A stretch of 64,000 nt of DNA. Source: Streptomyces gelaticus (GTDB lineage: Bacteria; Actinomycetota; Actinomycetes; Streptomycetales; Streptomycetaceae). The stretch is taken from assembly GCF_014649535.1 (NCBI RefSeq), contig NZ_BMTF01000023.1, positions 60,032 through 124,031 of the forward strand, read 5' to 3'. How positions within the stretch are numbered: the stretch's first letter is position 1; each line of letters begins with the position of its first letter. The translations under genes and the position numbers were made by a program. Positions 8,177-16,593 of this stretch are shown piece by piece. The notes under the pieces are model-generated. The model had not been told where the DNA came from. It did no database searches and saw only the letters and a program-made list of their open reading frames with translations.

Positions 8177-9583
8177 CTACGCCTTGCCGGTCGTCGCGTC
8201 CTTGGCGAGGAACGCCAGCAGGTCCTGGCGGCTGACCACACCCTTCGGCTTGCCCTCCACCAGCACGATCGCCGCGTCCGCCGCGTTCGTGCCGCCGAGC
8301 ACCGCCATCAGGTCCTCGACCGGCTCGCCGGAGCCGACCTGCGGCAGCGGGGGCGACATGTGCTTCTCCAGCGGGTCGGAGAGCGAGGCGCGCTGGGCGA
8401 ACAGCGCGTTCAGCAGCTCCCGCTCCACCACCGAACCGATGACCTCGGCGGCCATCACGTCCGGGTGGCCGGCGCCCGGCTTCACGATCGGCATCTGCGA
8501 GACGCCGTACTCGCGCAGGACGTCGATCGCCTCGCCGACGGTCTCCTCGGGGTGCATGTGGACGAGCGTCGGGATCGGGCCGTCCTTGTGGCCGAGGACG
8601 TCACCGACGCGCGCGGACGGGCCGGTGTCCTCCAGGAAGCCGTAGTCGGCCATCCACTCGTCGTTGAAGATCTTGCTCAGGTAGCCGCGCCCGCTGTCGG
8701 GCAGCAGGACGACGACCACGTCGTCCGGGCCCAGGCGCTTGGCGACCTCCAGGGCGCCGACCACCGCCATGCCGCAGGAGCCGCCGACCAGCAGGCCCTC
8801 CTCCTTGGCGAGGCGGCGGGTCATCTGGAAGGAGTCCTTGTCGGACACGGCGACGATCTCGTCCGTGACCGTACGGTCGTAGGCACTCGGCCAGAAGTCC
8901 TCGCCGACGCCCTCCACGAGGTACGGGCGCCCGGAGCCTCCGGAGTAGACCGAGCCCTCCGGGTCGGCCCCGATCACCTTCACCGAGCCGCCGCTGACCT
9001 CCTTCAGATAGCGGCCGGTGCCGCTGATCGTGCCGCCGGTGCCGACGCCCGCGACGAAGTGGGTGATCTTCCCGTCCGTCTGCTCCCACAGCTCGGGACC
9101 GGTGGTCTCGTAGTGGGAACGCGGGTTGTTGGGGTTGGAGTACTGATCGGGCTTCCAGGCCCCGGGGGTCTCGCGGACCAGGCGGTCGGAGACGTTGTAG
9201 TACGAGTCGGGGTGTTCGGGGTCGACGGCCGTCGGGCAGACGACGACCTCGGCACCGTAGGCGCGCAACACATTGATCTTGTCCGTGGACACCTTGTCCG
9301 GACAGACGAAGATGCACTTGTACCCCTTCTGCTGGGCGACGATCGCCAGGCCGACACCGGTGTTGCCACTGGTCGGCTCGACGATGGTGCCGCCGGGTTC
9401 GAGTTCGCCGCTCTGTTCGGCGGCCTCGATCATCCGCAGCGCGATCCGGTCCTTGACCGAACCGCCGGGGTTGAAGTACTCGACCTTGGCCAGGACCGTC
9501 GCCTGGATGCCGGCCGTCACATTGCGCAGCCTCACCAGCGGGGTATTGCCTACGAGACTGATCATCGAATCGTGGAATTGCAC
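8177..9583 (-). CDS. cbs: Cystathionine beta-synthase
   Basis: This 468-residue enzyme has a PLP fold-type II catalytic domain followed by a CBS-domain pair. The pyridoxal lysine sits in NPGGSVKDRIA (about residue 44), and the phosphate-binding loop is PTSGNTG. The CBS pair occupies about the last 130 residues (EETVGEAIDVLREYGVSQMP; then VEDLMAVLGG). It condenses serine and homocysteine to cystathionine in reverse transsulfuration. I chose the GTG at 9583 because GGAG lies six bases upstream and the protein then begins as in homologues (QFHDSMISLVGNTPLVRLRN). Cysteine synthase is excluded by the regulatory CBS tail. Confidence 0.93.
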   Translation of the reverse strand: MQFHDSMISLVGNTPLVRLRNVTAGIQATVLAKVEYFNPGGSVKDRIALRMIEAAEQSGELEPGGTIVEPTSGNTGVGLAIVAQQKGYKCIFVCPDKVSTDKINVLRAYGAEVVVCPTAVDPEHPDSYYNVSDRLVRETPGAWKPDQYSNPNNPRSHYETTGPELWEQTDGKITHFVAGVGTGGTISGTGRYLKEVSGGSVKVIGADPEGSVYSGGSGRPYLVEGVGEDFWPSAYDRTVTDEIVAVSDKDSFQMTRRLAKEEGLLVGGSCGMAVVGALEVAKRLGPDDVVVVLLPDSGRGYLSKIFNDEWMADYGFLEDTGPSARVGDVLGHKDGPIPTLVHMHPEETVGEAIDVLREYGVSQMPIVKPGAGHPDVMAAEVIGSVVERELLNALFAQRASLSDPLEKHMSPPLPQVGSGEPVEDLMAVLGGTNAADAAIVLVEGKPKGVVSRQDLLAFLAKDATTGKA

Positions 9584-9723
9584 CGTGTACTCCGGGGTCT
9601 CCGAGATGGTGCGGCAAGGGTATGCGTACGGGCACGGGATTGGGCGAAGCGATTGAGCGACGGCCACTGCGGGGCAGTTAGCTGTATGTACGGCGGTACG
9701 GCAACGAGGAGGTGGACCGGACT

Positions 9724-10827
9724 GTGTCAAGAGCAAGGGTGGCACGGCGGATCGCAGCGGGCGCGGCCTACGGCGGAGGCAGCGTCGGATTGCTCGGCGC
9801 TGCGGCGGTAGGCGTACTGCTGGCGGAGGTCCAGCTGGCGAAACGGCAGGTGGGCGGCGGAACCGCACCGGTTCCACCGAGCGCGGACGGGCGGTACGGG
9901 GTGGCGTTCACCGGCCCCGCGGAGCCGTTGCGGCTGGGGTTGCTGGGCGACTCGACGGCGGCCGGGCAGGGGGTGCACAGGGCCGGGCAGACCCCGGGGG
10001 CGCTGCTGGCCTCGGGGCTCGCGGCGGTCTCCGAGCGGCCGGTGGATCTGCGCAATGTGGCGCAGCCGGGTGCCCGGTCGGACGATCTGGAGCGGCAGGT
10101 CTCGCTGCTGCTCGCCGACACCTCCCGTACGCCCGACGTCTGCGTGATCATGATCGGCGCGAACGATGTGACGCACCGGATCCCGGCCACCCAGTCGGTG
10201 CGCTGTCTGGCCACCGCCGTACGCAGGCTGCGTACGGCGGGCGCGGAGGTCGTGGTCGGCACCTGCCCGGACCTGGGCACGATCGAGCCGGTCTACCAGC
10301 CGTTGCGCTGGCTGGCCCGGCGGGTGAGCCGGCAGCTGGCGGCGGCCCAGACGATCGGCTCGGTGGAGCAGGGCGGGCGCACGGTGTCGCTGGGCGATCT
10401 GCTCGGGCCGGAGTTCGAGGCGAACCCGCGGGAGCTGTTCGGGCCGGACAACTACCACCCGTCGGCGGAGGGGTACGCCACGGCGGCGATGGCGGTACTG
10501 CCCACGCTCTGCGCGGTGCTGGGGCTGTGGCCGGAGTCCGACCGGCTGGACGGGGCCCGGCGCGAGGACATGCTGCCGGTGGCCAAGGCGGCCTCCCAGG
10601 CGGCCAGGGAGGCCGGTACGGAGGTCACGGCTGCTCGGGCACCCTGGGCGCTCCTCAAGCACCGCAGGCGGCGGCGCCTGCCCGCGACCACCGAGCCCCA
10701 CCCGCAGCCGGAGCTGCACGAGGAGGAGACCGGCGAGGCAGGAGAGACAAGGGGGGCCGGGAGAGCAGCAGAGACGGGAGAGACAGGGGAGTCGCACGGG
10801 GAGCCGCGCAATCTCCCGGCCAATTGA
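9724..10827 (+). CDS. SGNH/GDSL-family hydrolase
   Basis: This is a 367-residue protein. A hydrophobic N-terminal segment at about 10-35 suggests membrane anchoring or export. The SGNH catalytic blocks follow: LGLLGDSTAAGQG (nucleophile Ser at about 77), a conserved Asn in MIGANDV, and PDNYHPSAEGY with the Asp/His pair. The substrate is not predictable (esterase, lipase or acyl-ester hydrolase). The GTG start at 9724 lies 11 bases after GAGGAGG; a GTG at 9712 overlaps that site. The last 40 residues are a charged Gly/Glu/Thr-rich tail built of GE/TGE repeats. Confidence 0.85.
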   Translation: MSRARVARRIAAGAAYGGGSVGLLGAAAVGVLLAEVQLAKRQVGGGTAPVPPSADGRYGVAFTGPAEPLRLGLLGDSTAAGQGVHRAGQTPGALLASGLAAVSERPVDLRNVAQPGARSDDLERQVSLLLADTSRTPDVCVIMIGANDVTHRIPATQSVRCLATAVRRLRTAGAEVVVGTCPDLGTIEPVYQPLRWLARRVSRQLAAAQTIGSVEQGGRTVSLGDLLGPEFEANPRELFGPDNYHPSAEGYATAAMAVLPTLCAVLGLWPESDRLDGARREDMLPVAKAASQAAREAGTEVTAARAPWALLKHRRRRRLPATTEPHPQPELHEEETGEAGETRGAGRAAETGETGESHGEPRNLPAN

Positions 10828-10957
10828 TCCACTGAGCGGTCGCTTAGAAAAGAGGTCGGCGTCACATGCACTGCCCGGTGACCCGGCGCCTACGTACAGG
10901 TAACTTCCAATTCAGCACCTGCCAGAACCCGCCTTCCAGCCCTCATGGAGCCGCGTG

Positions 10958-12178
10958 ATGCCCGAAGCCGTGATCGTCTCTGCAGCCCGTTCCCCCATCG
11001 GCCGGGCCTTCAAGGGTTCGCTGAAGGACCTGCGCGCGGACGACCTGACCGCCACGATCGTCCGGACCGCGCTGGCGAAGGTGCCCGAGCTGGACCCGAA
11101 GGACATCGACGACCTGATGCTCGGCTGCGGCCTCCCCGGGGGCGAGCAGGGCAACAACCTGGGCCGCATCGTCGCCGTGCAGATGGGAATGGACCACCTC
11201 CCCGGCTGCACGATCACCCGCTACTGCTCCTCCTCCCTGCAGACCAGCCGGATGGCGCTGCACGCCATCAAGGCCGGCGAGGGCGACGTCTTCGTCTCGG
11301 CCGGTGTCGAGATGGTGTCCCGCTTCTCGAAGGGCAACTCCGACAACTGGCCGGACACGCACAACCCGCTGTTCGCCGACGCCGAGGCCCGCACCGCGGC
11401 CCGCGCCGAGCAGGGCGGCGACGGCTGGCACGACCCGCGCGAGGACGGCCTGGTCCCGGACGCGTACATCGCGATGGGGCAGACCGCGGAGAACCTGGCC
11501 CGGCTCAAGGGCGTCACCCGCCAGGACATGGACGAGTTCGGTGTCCGCTCGCAGAACCTCGCCGAGGAAGCCCTCAAGAACGGCTTCTGGGAGCGCGAGA
11601 TCACCCCGGTCACCACCCCCGACGGCACGGTCGTCACCAAGGACGACGGCCCGCGCGCGGGCGTCACCCTGGAGGGCGTCCAGGGCCTGAAGCCGGTGTT
11701 CCGCCCCGACGGCCTGGTCACCGCGGGCAACTGCTGCCCGCTCAACGACGGTGCCGCCGCGCTCGTGATCATGTCCGACACCAAGGCCCGCGAGCTGGGC
11801 CTGACCCCGCTGGCCCGGATCGTCTCCACCGGCGTCTCCGCCCTCTCCCCCGAGATCATGGGGTACGGGCCGGTGGAGGCCAGCAAGCAGGCACTGAAGC
11901 GGGCCGGGCTGACCATCGACGACATCGACCTGGCCGAGATCAACGAGGCCTTCGCCGCCCAGGTGATCCCCTCCTACCGCGACCTCGGCCTGCCGCTGGA
12001 GAAGGTCAACGTCAACGGCGGGGCGATCGCCGTCGGCCACCCCTTCGGCATGACGGGCGCCCGGATCACCGGCACGCTGATCAACAGCCTGCAGTTCCAC
12101 GACAAGCAGTTCGGCCTGGAGACCATGTGCGTGGGCGGCGGCCAGGGCATGGCGATGGTCATCGAGCGGCTGAGCTGA
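10958..12178 (+). CDS. Acetyl-CoA C-acetyltransferase (thiolase)
   Basis: This 406-residue protein has the complete thiolase layout. The acyl-accepting cysteine is in RYCSSSLQTS (residue 90), the NEAFAAQ block is present, GGAIAVGHPFG carries the catalytic His, and CVGGGQG carries the second cysteine. Such enzymes interconvert two acetyl-CoA and acetoacetyl-CoA or cleave 3-ketoacyl-CoA in fatty-acid oxidation. The ATG at 10958 is preceded by GGAG at 7 bases. It stands alone rather than in a fad operon, so biosynthetic versus degradative use cannot be decided. Confidence 0.93.
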   Translation: MPEAVIVSAARSPIGRAFKGSLKDLRADDLTATIVRTALAKVPELDPKDIDDLMLGCGLPGGEQGNNLGRIVAVQMGMDHLPGCTITRYCSSSLQTSRMALHAIKAGEGDVFVSAGVEMVSRFSKGNSDNWPDTHNPLFADAEARTAARAEQGGDGWHDPREDGLVPDAYIAMGQTAENLARLKGVTRQDMDEFGVRSQNLAEEALKNGFWEREITPVTTPDGTVVTKDDGPRAGVTLEGVQGLKPVFRPDGLVTAGNCCPLNDGAAALVIMSDTKARELGLTPLARIVSTGVSALSPEIMGYGPVEASKQALKRAGLTIDDIDLAEINEAFAAQVIPSYRDLGLPLEKVNVNGGAIAVGHPFGMTGARITGTLINSLQFHDKQFGLETMCVGGGQGMAMVIERLS

Positions 12179-12507
12179 GCTGCAGCGGAGGGCAGGGGCC
12201 GGCTGAGGCACGAAGGCGGCACCTGCCCGCAGCGGAAGCGAAGCGGACGCGACCACGAGCCCGAGCGGCTGAGCTGAGCACACCCGGCGCGGTGGCCGGT
12301 TCCGAGCCCCGACCGTGACCGAATCTCCCCCAGGATGTGACCTATCTCCTGGGGGAGAGTCATTCTCGCAGGTCACACCCACATCAGGGTTAAACCCCAG
12401 GCCCAAAGACCTGTCCAATTCGTGACGTAATGCACTGACACGGAGCACAGGTAGGAGACAAGCTGATGTAGGAAGTCGGGGGATCGATTGAAACCGGGAG
12501 TATGTCA
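12179..12507. other. Intergenic region after the thiolase gene
   Basis: It contains the hairpin at 12324-12358 and, from about 12400 on, a less GC-rich stretch that probably holds the promoter of the next gene. I see no additional gene. Confidence 0.45.
12324..12358 (+). terminator. Perfect 12-bp hairpin after the thiolase gene
   Basis: TCTCCCCCAGGA and TCCTGGGGGAGA form an uninterrupted 12-bp stem with an 11-nt loop, about 145 bp after the thiolase stop. The most likely role is termination, but the distance allows a regulatory element for the next gene instead. Confidence 0.6.
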
Positions 12508-13353
12508 GTGAGCGCCATGTCTCTTGCCCTGTTGCTGACCACCGCCGCCGCCACGGCCGTGGGCGCTGCTGCTCTGCACGCTGCTCACGGGCTGCGCAAG
12601 CAGGTCACGGCCCTTCGTACCGAGCTCGCCGAGGCCCATGCGCGCGGCGTCGCCGTGCCCCCGCAGAGCCGCGGCACCGTCACCCCCGTCGCCGAGATAC
12701 GCGCGGCCGTCGCCGAGGCGCTCGCCGAGGAGCGCGAGCGCGAGCTCGCCGAGGCCCGTGCCTTCTGGGCGACGCAGGAGGCACGCGATGCCACCGACGC
12801 CCCGTCCCTGCTGGGCGGCCTGACCGGTGCGGGCGAGGACGCCCCGCTCTTCATGCCCCGCCAGGCCGACTTCGTGGGCCTGGACGCGATGGACCTCGAC
12901 GCCGGCGAAGCCCTCGACGAGCTGGCGGAGCTGGCCGACGTGACCGAGCTGCCCGGGACGGTGGAGTTCGCCGAGGACTCCCCCGAGCTGGCCGCCGCCC
13001 GCCGCCGGCACCCCTCGCACCCCGACTTCGTACCGGTGCAGACCCCGGTCGTCACCGACCACGAGCGCACCGTGAGCCGTCTCGAAGAGCTCGCCGACAG
13101 CCGTACGGAACTCGCCGATGTGCGCCCCGGCCCGCTCGGCACGCTCGACGTCTATGTCTTCGCCGACGGCACCACGCTCTGCATGACCCCCGGCCACCGC
13201 GAGACGGCCGAGCGTCTGGCCGACTCGCTGCGCGCCGGTGAGCACCCGGTGCTGCTGGGCGGCTCCGGTGTCTCCGGCGCGTACGCCCTGACCTTCTCCT
13301 GCGGCTTGGAGAACGTCTACATCCTCGCCGACCGCGTCATCGCCTCGTTCTGA
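12508..13353 (+). CDS. Uncharacterised protein with N-terminal membrane segment
   Basis: This 281-residue protein of unknown function starts with a hydrophobic helix (MSLALLLTTAAATAVGAAAL) and continues into a charged, probably coiled-coil stretch (KQVTALRTELAEAHA). An acidic Ala/Glu/Asp-rich middle follows, and then a compact C-terminal region (DVYVFADGTTLCMTPGH; ALTFSCGLENVYILADRVI). I chose the GTG at 12508 because GGGAG lies seven bases upstream; an ATG at 12502 is too close to that site. It looks like a conserved streptomycete membrane-anchored protein. Confidence 0.65.
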   Translation: MSAMSLALLLTTAAATAVGAAALHAAHGLRKQVTALRTELAEAHARGVAVPPQSRGTVTPVAEIRAAVAEALAEERERELAEARAFWATQEARDATDAPSLLGGLTGAGEDAPLFMPRQADFVGLDAMDLDAGEALDELAELADVTELPGTVEFAEDSPELAAARRRHPSHPDFVPVQTPVVTDHERTVSRLEELADSRTELADVRPGPLGTLDVYVFADGTTLCMTPGHRETAERLADSLRAGEHPVLLGGSGVSGAYALTFSCGLENVYILADRVIASF

Positions 13354-13427
13354 CACCGCGGCATCCGGGCACAGCGGCTCTCGCCGGCCGCCGCCCCCGG
13401 GCCGGTCCGCCGCACGGCCGGCCGCCG

Positions 13428-13745
13428 CTACGCGAAGGCGCGCGCGGCTGCCTCGTCCACGAATTGCACGGCCTCGTCGAGCTCCTTCGACGGGGCCGTT
13501 TCCAGTGCCACCGCCAGATCGCGCCCCGCCACGGTCAGTTGGTCACCGATCGAGAAGATCCCGGCGTCCGGCATGAGACGCGGCTCCCGGCCCGGCTCCT
13601 CGATCCGCTGGGCGCGCAGCGCGAGTTCCCGCGCCGTGGCGAGTCCTTCGGCGGCGGCACCGCGCTGGAGACGGCTCTGCGGGGCGGCGCGCAGCCGGTC
13701 GGCGAATCGGTCCACGGCGGTGATCAGCGGGGTCGTATCGAGCAC
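13428..13745 (-). CDS. Small uncharacterised helical protein
   Basis: This 105-residue protein begins with GTG at 13745 and shows amphipathic helices (LITAVDRFADRLRAAPQSRL; LATARELALRAQRIEEPG) and a conserved-looking middle (GIFSIGDQLTVAGRDLAVAL). There is no signal peptide or membrane segment. It is convergent with the gene ending at 13353. The family is not recognised. Confidence 0.6.
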   Translation of the reverse strand: MLDTTPLITAVDRFADRLRAAPQSRLQRGAAAEGLATARELALRAQRIEEPGREPRLMPDAGIFSIGDQLTVAGRDLAVALETAPSKELDEAVQFVDEAAARAFA

Positions 13746-13917
13746 TCCGCGACCCTACGCGCCCCGCCGGGACGGTTTCCAACGGGCCGGCGCCCTGCCG
13801 CGGTGCCGGCCCGTCAGGGGCCGGAAACGCGCACCCGCACGGAGGCACTTGTCGGCGAGTACGGCTCCGGGAGGGCCGCCCGCAAGCAGCCGCTGCGGCG
13901 ACGGGCGTGAAAACGGG

Positions 13918-13950
13918 GAACGGCCCGCAGGCGGTGCCTGCGGGCCGTTC
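13918..13950 (-). terminator. Terminator of the Bax-inhibitor-like gene
   Basis: GAACGGCCCGCAGGC and its exact complement form a 15-bp perfect stem with a GGT loop, 22 bp beyond the stop codon. Confidence 0.85.
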
Positions 13951-13972
13951 CCGTCGTGCGGGTGCGGGCTGA

Positions 13973-14860
13973 TCAGTCGTCGCCGCTGAGGATGGAGAGC
14001 AGACGCAGCATCTCCAGGTAGATCCACACCAGGGTCATGGTGAGGCCGAAGGCCGCCAGCCAGGACTCCTCGCGGGGGGCGCCGAAGGAGATGCCGTCCT
14101 CGACCTGCTTGAAGTCCAGGGCCAGGAAGCACGCGCCGAGGACGATCCCGATGACGCCGAAGAGGATGCCGAGGCCGCCGCTGCGGAAGCCCAGGCCGTC
14201 ACCGCCGCCGAAGACGGCGAACAGCAGGTTGACCACCATCAGGAGCATGAAGCCGATGGCGGCGGCCATCACGAAGCCGTAGAAGCGGCGGGTGACACGG
14301 ATCCAGCGCATCTTGTACGCGAGCAGCACACCGGCGAAGACACACATGGTGCCCATCACCGCCTGCATCACGACGCCCGGTCCGATGTACGTGCTGACCG
14401 CGCTGGAGATGACTCCGAGGAAGACGCCCTCGAAGGCCGCGTACGCGACGATCAGCGCCGGCACCGGCTTGCGCTTGAAGGACTGGACGAGCGACAGGAC
14501 GAACGCCACCAGGGCGGCGCCGATCGCGATGCCGTACGACTTGCCGAGGTTCGCCTCGTCGACCGGCAGCAGCGCCCAGGCGAGCACGGCGCCGAGCACC
14601 ACGGTGCCCAGCGTGATCGCCGTGCGCGCGACGACGTCGTCGATCGTCATCGCGCCGGTGCGCGCGGGTGCCTGCGGGGCGCCGTACTGGGCGTCCGGCT
14701 GGGCGTAGGGGTTGGTGGCGTACGGGTTGGCGGCGGTGCCCTGCGCGTACGGGTTGGCGGCCGCTGCGGGGGCCCCGGCCTGCGGCGCCGCGTTGAAGCC
14801 CGCGTATCCGTTGTCGCGGCTGAAGCCCCGTCGCGAGAAGACCGGGTTGCTGCTCCTCAT
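13973..14860 (-). CDS. Bax inhibitor-1/YccA family membrane protein
   Basis: This 295-residue protein has a cytosolic N-terminal tail of about 70 residues rich in NPYAQ/NPYAT repeats, then about seven membrane helices (for example TAITLGTVVLGAVLAWALLP, IGIVLGACFLALDFKQVEDG). The C-terminal aspartates match the BI-1 di-aspartyl pH/calcium-sensing region (ALDFKQVEDG, ILSGDD). The ATG at 14860 has GGAGG upstream. Bacterial members are calcium-leak channels or interact with membrane proteases; the role here is unknown. Confidence 0.88.
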   Translation of the reverse strand: MRSSNPVFSRRGFSRDNGYAGFNAAPQAGAPAAAANPYAQGTAANPYATNPYAQPDAQYGAPQAPARTGAMTIDDVVARTAITLGTVVLGAVLAWALLPVDEANLGKSYGIAIGAALVAFVLSLVQSFKRKPVPALIVAYAAFEGVFLGVISSAVSTYIGPGVVMQAVMGTMCVFAGVLLAYKMRWIRVTRRFYGFVMAAAIGFMLLMVVNLLFAVFGGGDGLGFRSGGLGILFGVIGIVLGACFLALDFKQVEDGISFGAPREESWLAAFGLTMTLVWIYLEMLRLLSILSGDD

Positions 14861-15198
14861 CTCACTCCTCCATGGCCACCCTGCGTGGCCTTCCCACAAG
14901 AGTAATGGGTAGGCAAAAGAATCAGACTAGTGCTTGGGGAGGATCTTTGCGGAAGCCTCTCCTCCCGCGACACCCGCCCGTCGGCCACTCGGCCGACCGG
15001 CCCGGCACGGAAAACCCGCTCGCCCCATACCGTCCGGGCCCGCGTTCCAGTAACGTGCCGACCGACCGGTACGCCGACATCGCGCTCGGACGACGGGAGG
15101 GACCGCTGAGGTGATGGGGCATACGCCGCGAGCGGCCCGCCGCGCCGGTGACGGCCGCGGTCCGGGGCGCTTCGCCGGCCCGGCCGCCAAGTGAGTAG
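14861..15198. other. Gap between the Bax-inhibitor-like gene and bldA
   Basis: An A/T-richer stretch at 14899-14935 probably holds the promoter of the leftward gene. The rest (14940-15198) is GC-rich, downstream of bldA, with no convincing gene. Confidence 0.4.
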
Positions 15199-15284
15199 TG
15201 GTGCCTGGAACCGGACTCGAACCGGTACGCCCCCGAGGGGCAGCGAGGTTTAAGCTCGCCGTGTCTGCATTCCACCATCCAGGC
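15199..15284 (-). tRNA. bldA: tRNA-Leu(UAA), bldA
   Basis: This is an 86-nt class II tRNA on the minus strand. The acceptor stem is GCCTGGA/TCCAGGC, the discriminator is A, and CCA is encoded (15199-15201). The anticodon arm GCGAG-CTTAAAC-CTCGC gives anticodon UAA (15250-15252). A variable arm of leucine-tRNA type precedes the T-arm with GGTTCGAGTCC. In streptomycetes the single tRNA reading UUA is the product of bldA, which controls aerial growth and antibiotic production because TTA codons are rare and concentrated in developmental and secondary-metabolism genes. The sequence closely matches what I remember of the S. coelicolor gene. Confidence 0.95.
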
Positions 15285-15764
15285 CGTGCGCGCGGCTCCG
15301 CGTTGGCACATGACCCTATCCGGGGACTTCCCCCGAACAGCGGATCAGTAGCGCGATGTTGTCTTATTTTATTGACCGCTTGAGGGGTCGTCAGCACTCG
15401 CGCGAGGGCATCGTCACATGCCTGGGCGGGGTATGGGGTCACGGCGGCCGGTAATCCGGATTGACGTAAAGTCGCCGCACTCGGACGGCGCATTCACCAG
15501 GCGCGCGCAGGCGGACGCCGCGGGGCGCCGGCGGACCGCGGGCAGGGGCCGCACAGCACCCGGCCGGACGGTGGCCTCCGGACGGACGTCTCAGGGTCGG
15601 TGTCATACCGAAGGAGGACGTGGGGCCCTCCCGGTGCGACTCAAGACTGTCCCAGGAACGGGCACGCGGACTGACGACCGGCGGCGCAACGGCGGTGAGG
15701 ATTGAAGGGTTCCGAACAACACCCGGACGAGCCCTCGGCCGGAGCCCCGAAACAGGAGAATCCC
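15285..15764. other. Divergent intergenic region bldA / ABC transporter
   Basis: It carries the bldA promoter region (15300-15385, unusually A/T-rich around 15355-15375) and the leader of the ABC operon. No further gene is supported; short open frames here have no ribosome site or recognisable protein. Confidence 0.45.
15313..15318 (-). promoter_or_regulatory. Probable -10 element of bldA
   Basis: TAGGGT on the minus strand matches the streptomycete -10 pattern TAGRRT and lies 28 bp before the mature tRNA 5' end. No good -35 hexamer is seen at 16-18 bp spacing. Confidence 0.45.
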
Positions 15765-16535
15765 GTGACCACCACTTCCACCGCACCCAGCGTCACCACG
15801 GTGGCCGCCCGCGCCACGGATCTGTCGAAGGTCTACGGAGAGGGCGAGACCAGGGTGACCGCCCTGGACCGGGTCACCGTGGACTTCCCCCGGGGCGAGT
15901 TCACCGCGATCATGGGCCCGTCCGGCTCCGGCAAGTCCACGCTGATGCACTGCGTGGCCGGCCTCGACAGCTTCAGCAGCGGTTCGGTACGGATCGGCGA
16001 CACGGAGCTGGGCTCCCTCAAGGACAAGCAGCTCACCCAGCTCCGCCGGGACAAGATCGGCTTCATCTTCCAGGCGTTCAACCTGCTCCCGACGCTGACG
16101 GCGCAGGAGAACATCACGCTCCCCATGGACATCGCGGGCCGCAAGCCCGACGCCGAGTGGGTGCGCCGGGTCATCGACATGGTCGGCCTCGCCGACCGGC
16201 TGAACCACCGGCCGACCGAGCTCTCCGGCGGCCAGCAGCAGCGCGTCGCGGTGGCCCGCGCCCTGGCCTCGCAGCCGGAGATCATCTTCGGTGACGAGCC
16301 GACCGGGAACCTGGACTCGCGCTCGGGCGCGGAGGTCCTCGGCTTCCTGCGCAACTCGGTGCGCGAGCTGGGCCAGACCGTGGTGATGGTGACTCACGAC
16401 CCGGCGGCCGCCTCCTACGCGGACCGGGTGATCTTCCTCGCGGACGGCCGGATCGTAGACCAGATGCTGGACCCGACCGCGGACGGGGTCCTCGACCGGA
16501 TGAAGGCGTTCGACGCCAAGGGCCGCACCAGCTGA
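15765..16535 (+). CDS. ABC transporter ATP-binding protein (MacB/LolD type)
   Basis: This 256-residue ATPase has Walker A GPSGSGKST (51-59), signature LSGGQQQRVAVARAL and Walker B IIFGDEPTGNLD, with the insert AFNLLPTLTAQENITLPMDI typical of the LolD/MacB subfamily. The GTG at 15765 follows AGGAG. It pairs with the FtsX-like permease 58 bp downstream. Such mechanotransmission exporters move peptides, lipoproteins or drugs, or relay envelope stress; no substrate can be named. A second, very similar pair lies at 50532-53902. Confidence 0.92.
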   Translation: MTTTSTAPSVTTVAARATDLSKVYGEGETRVTALDRVTVDFPRGEFTAIMGPSGSGKSTLMHCVAGLDSFSSGSVRIGDTELGSLKDKQLTQLRRDKIGFIFQAFNLLPTLTAQENITLPMDIAGRKPDAEWVRRVIDMVGLADRLNHRPTELSGGQQQRVAVARALASQPEIIFGDEPTGNLDSRSGAEVLGFLRNSVRELGQTVVMVTHDPAAASYADRVIFLADGRIVDQMLDPTADGVLDRMKAFDAKGRTS

Positions 16536-16593
16536 AGCCCGCCCTTCCCCGCGCCCCTTCCCGGAACCCCTCCCCATCCCAGGACTGACAGAC

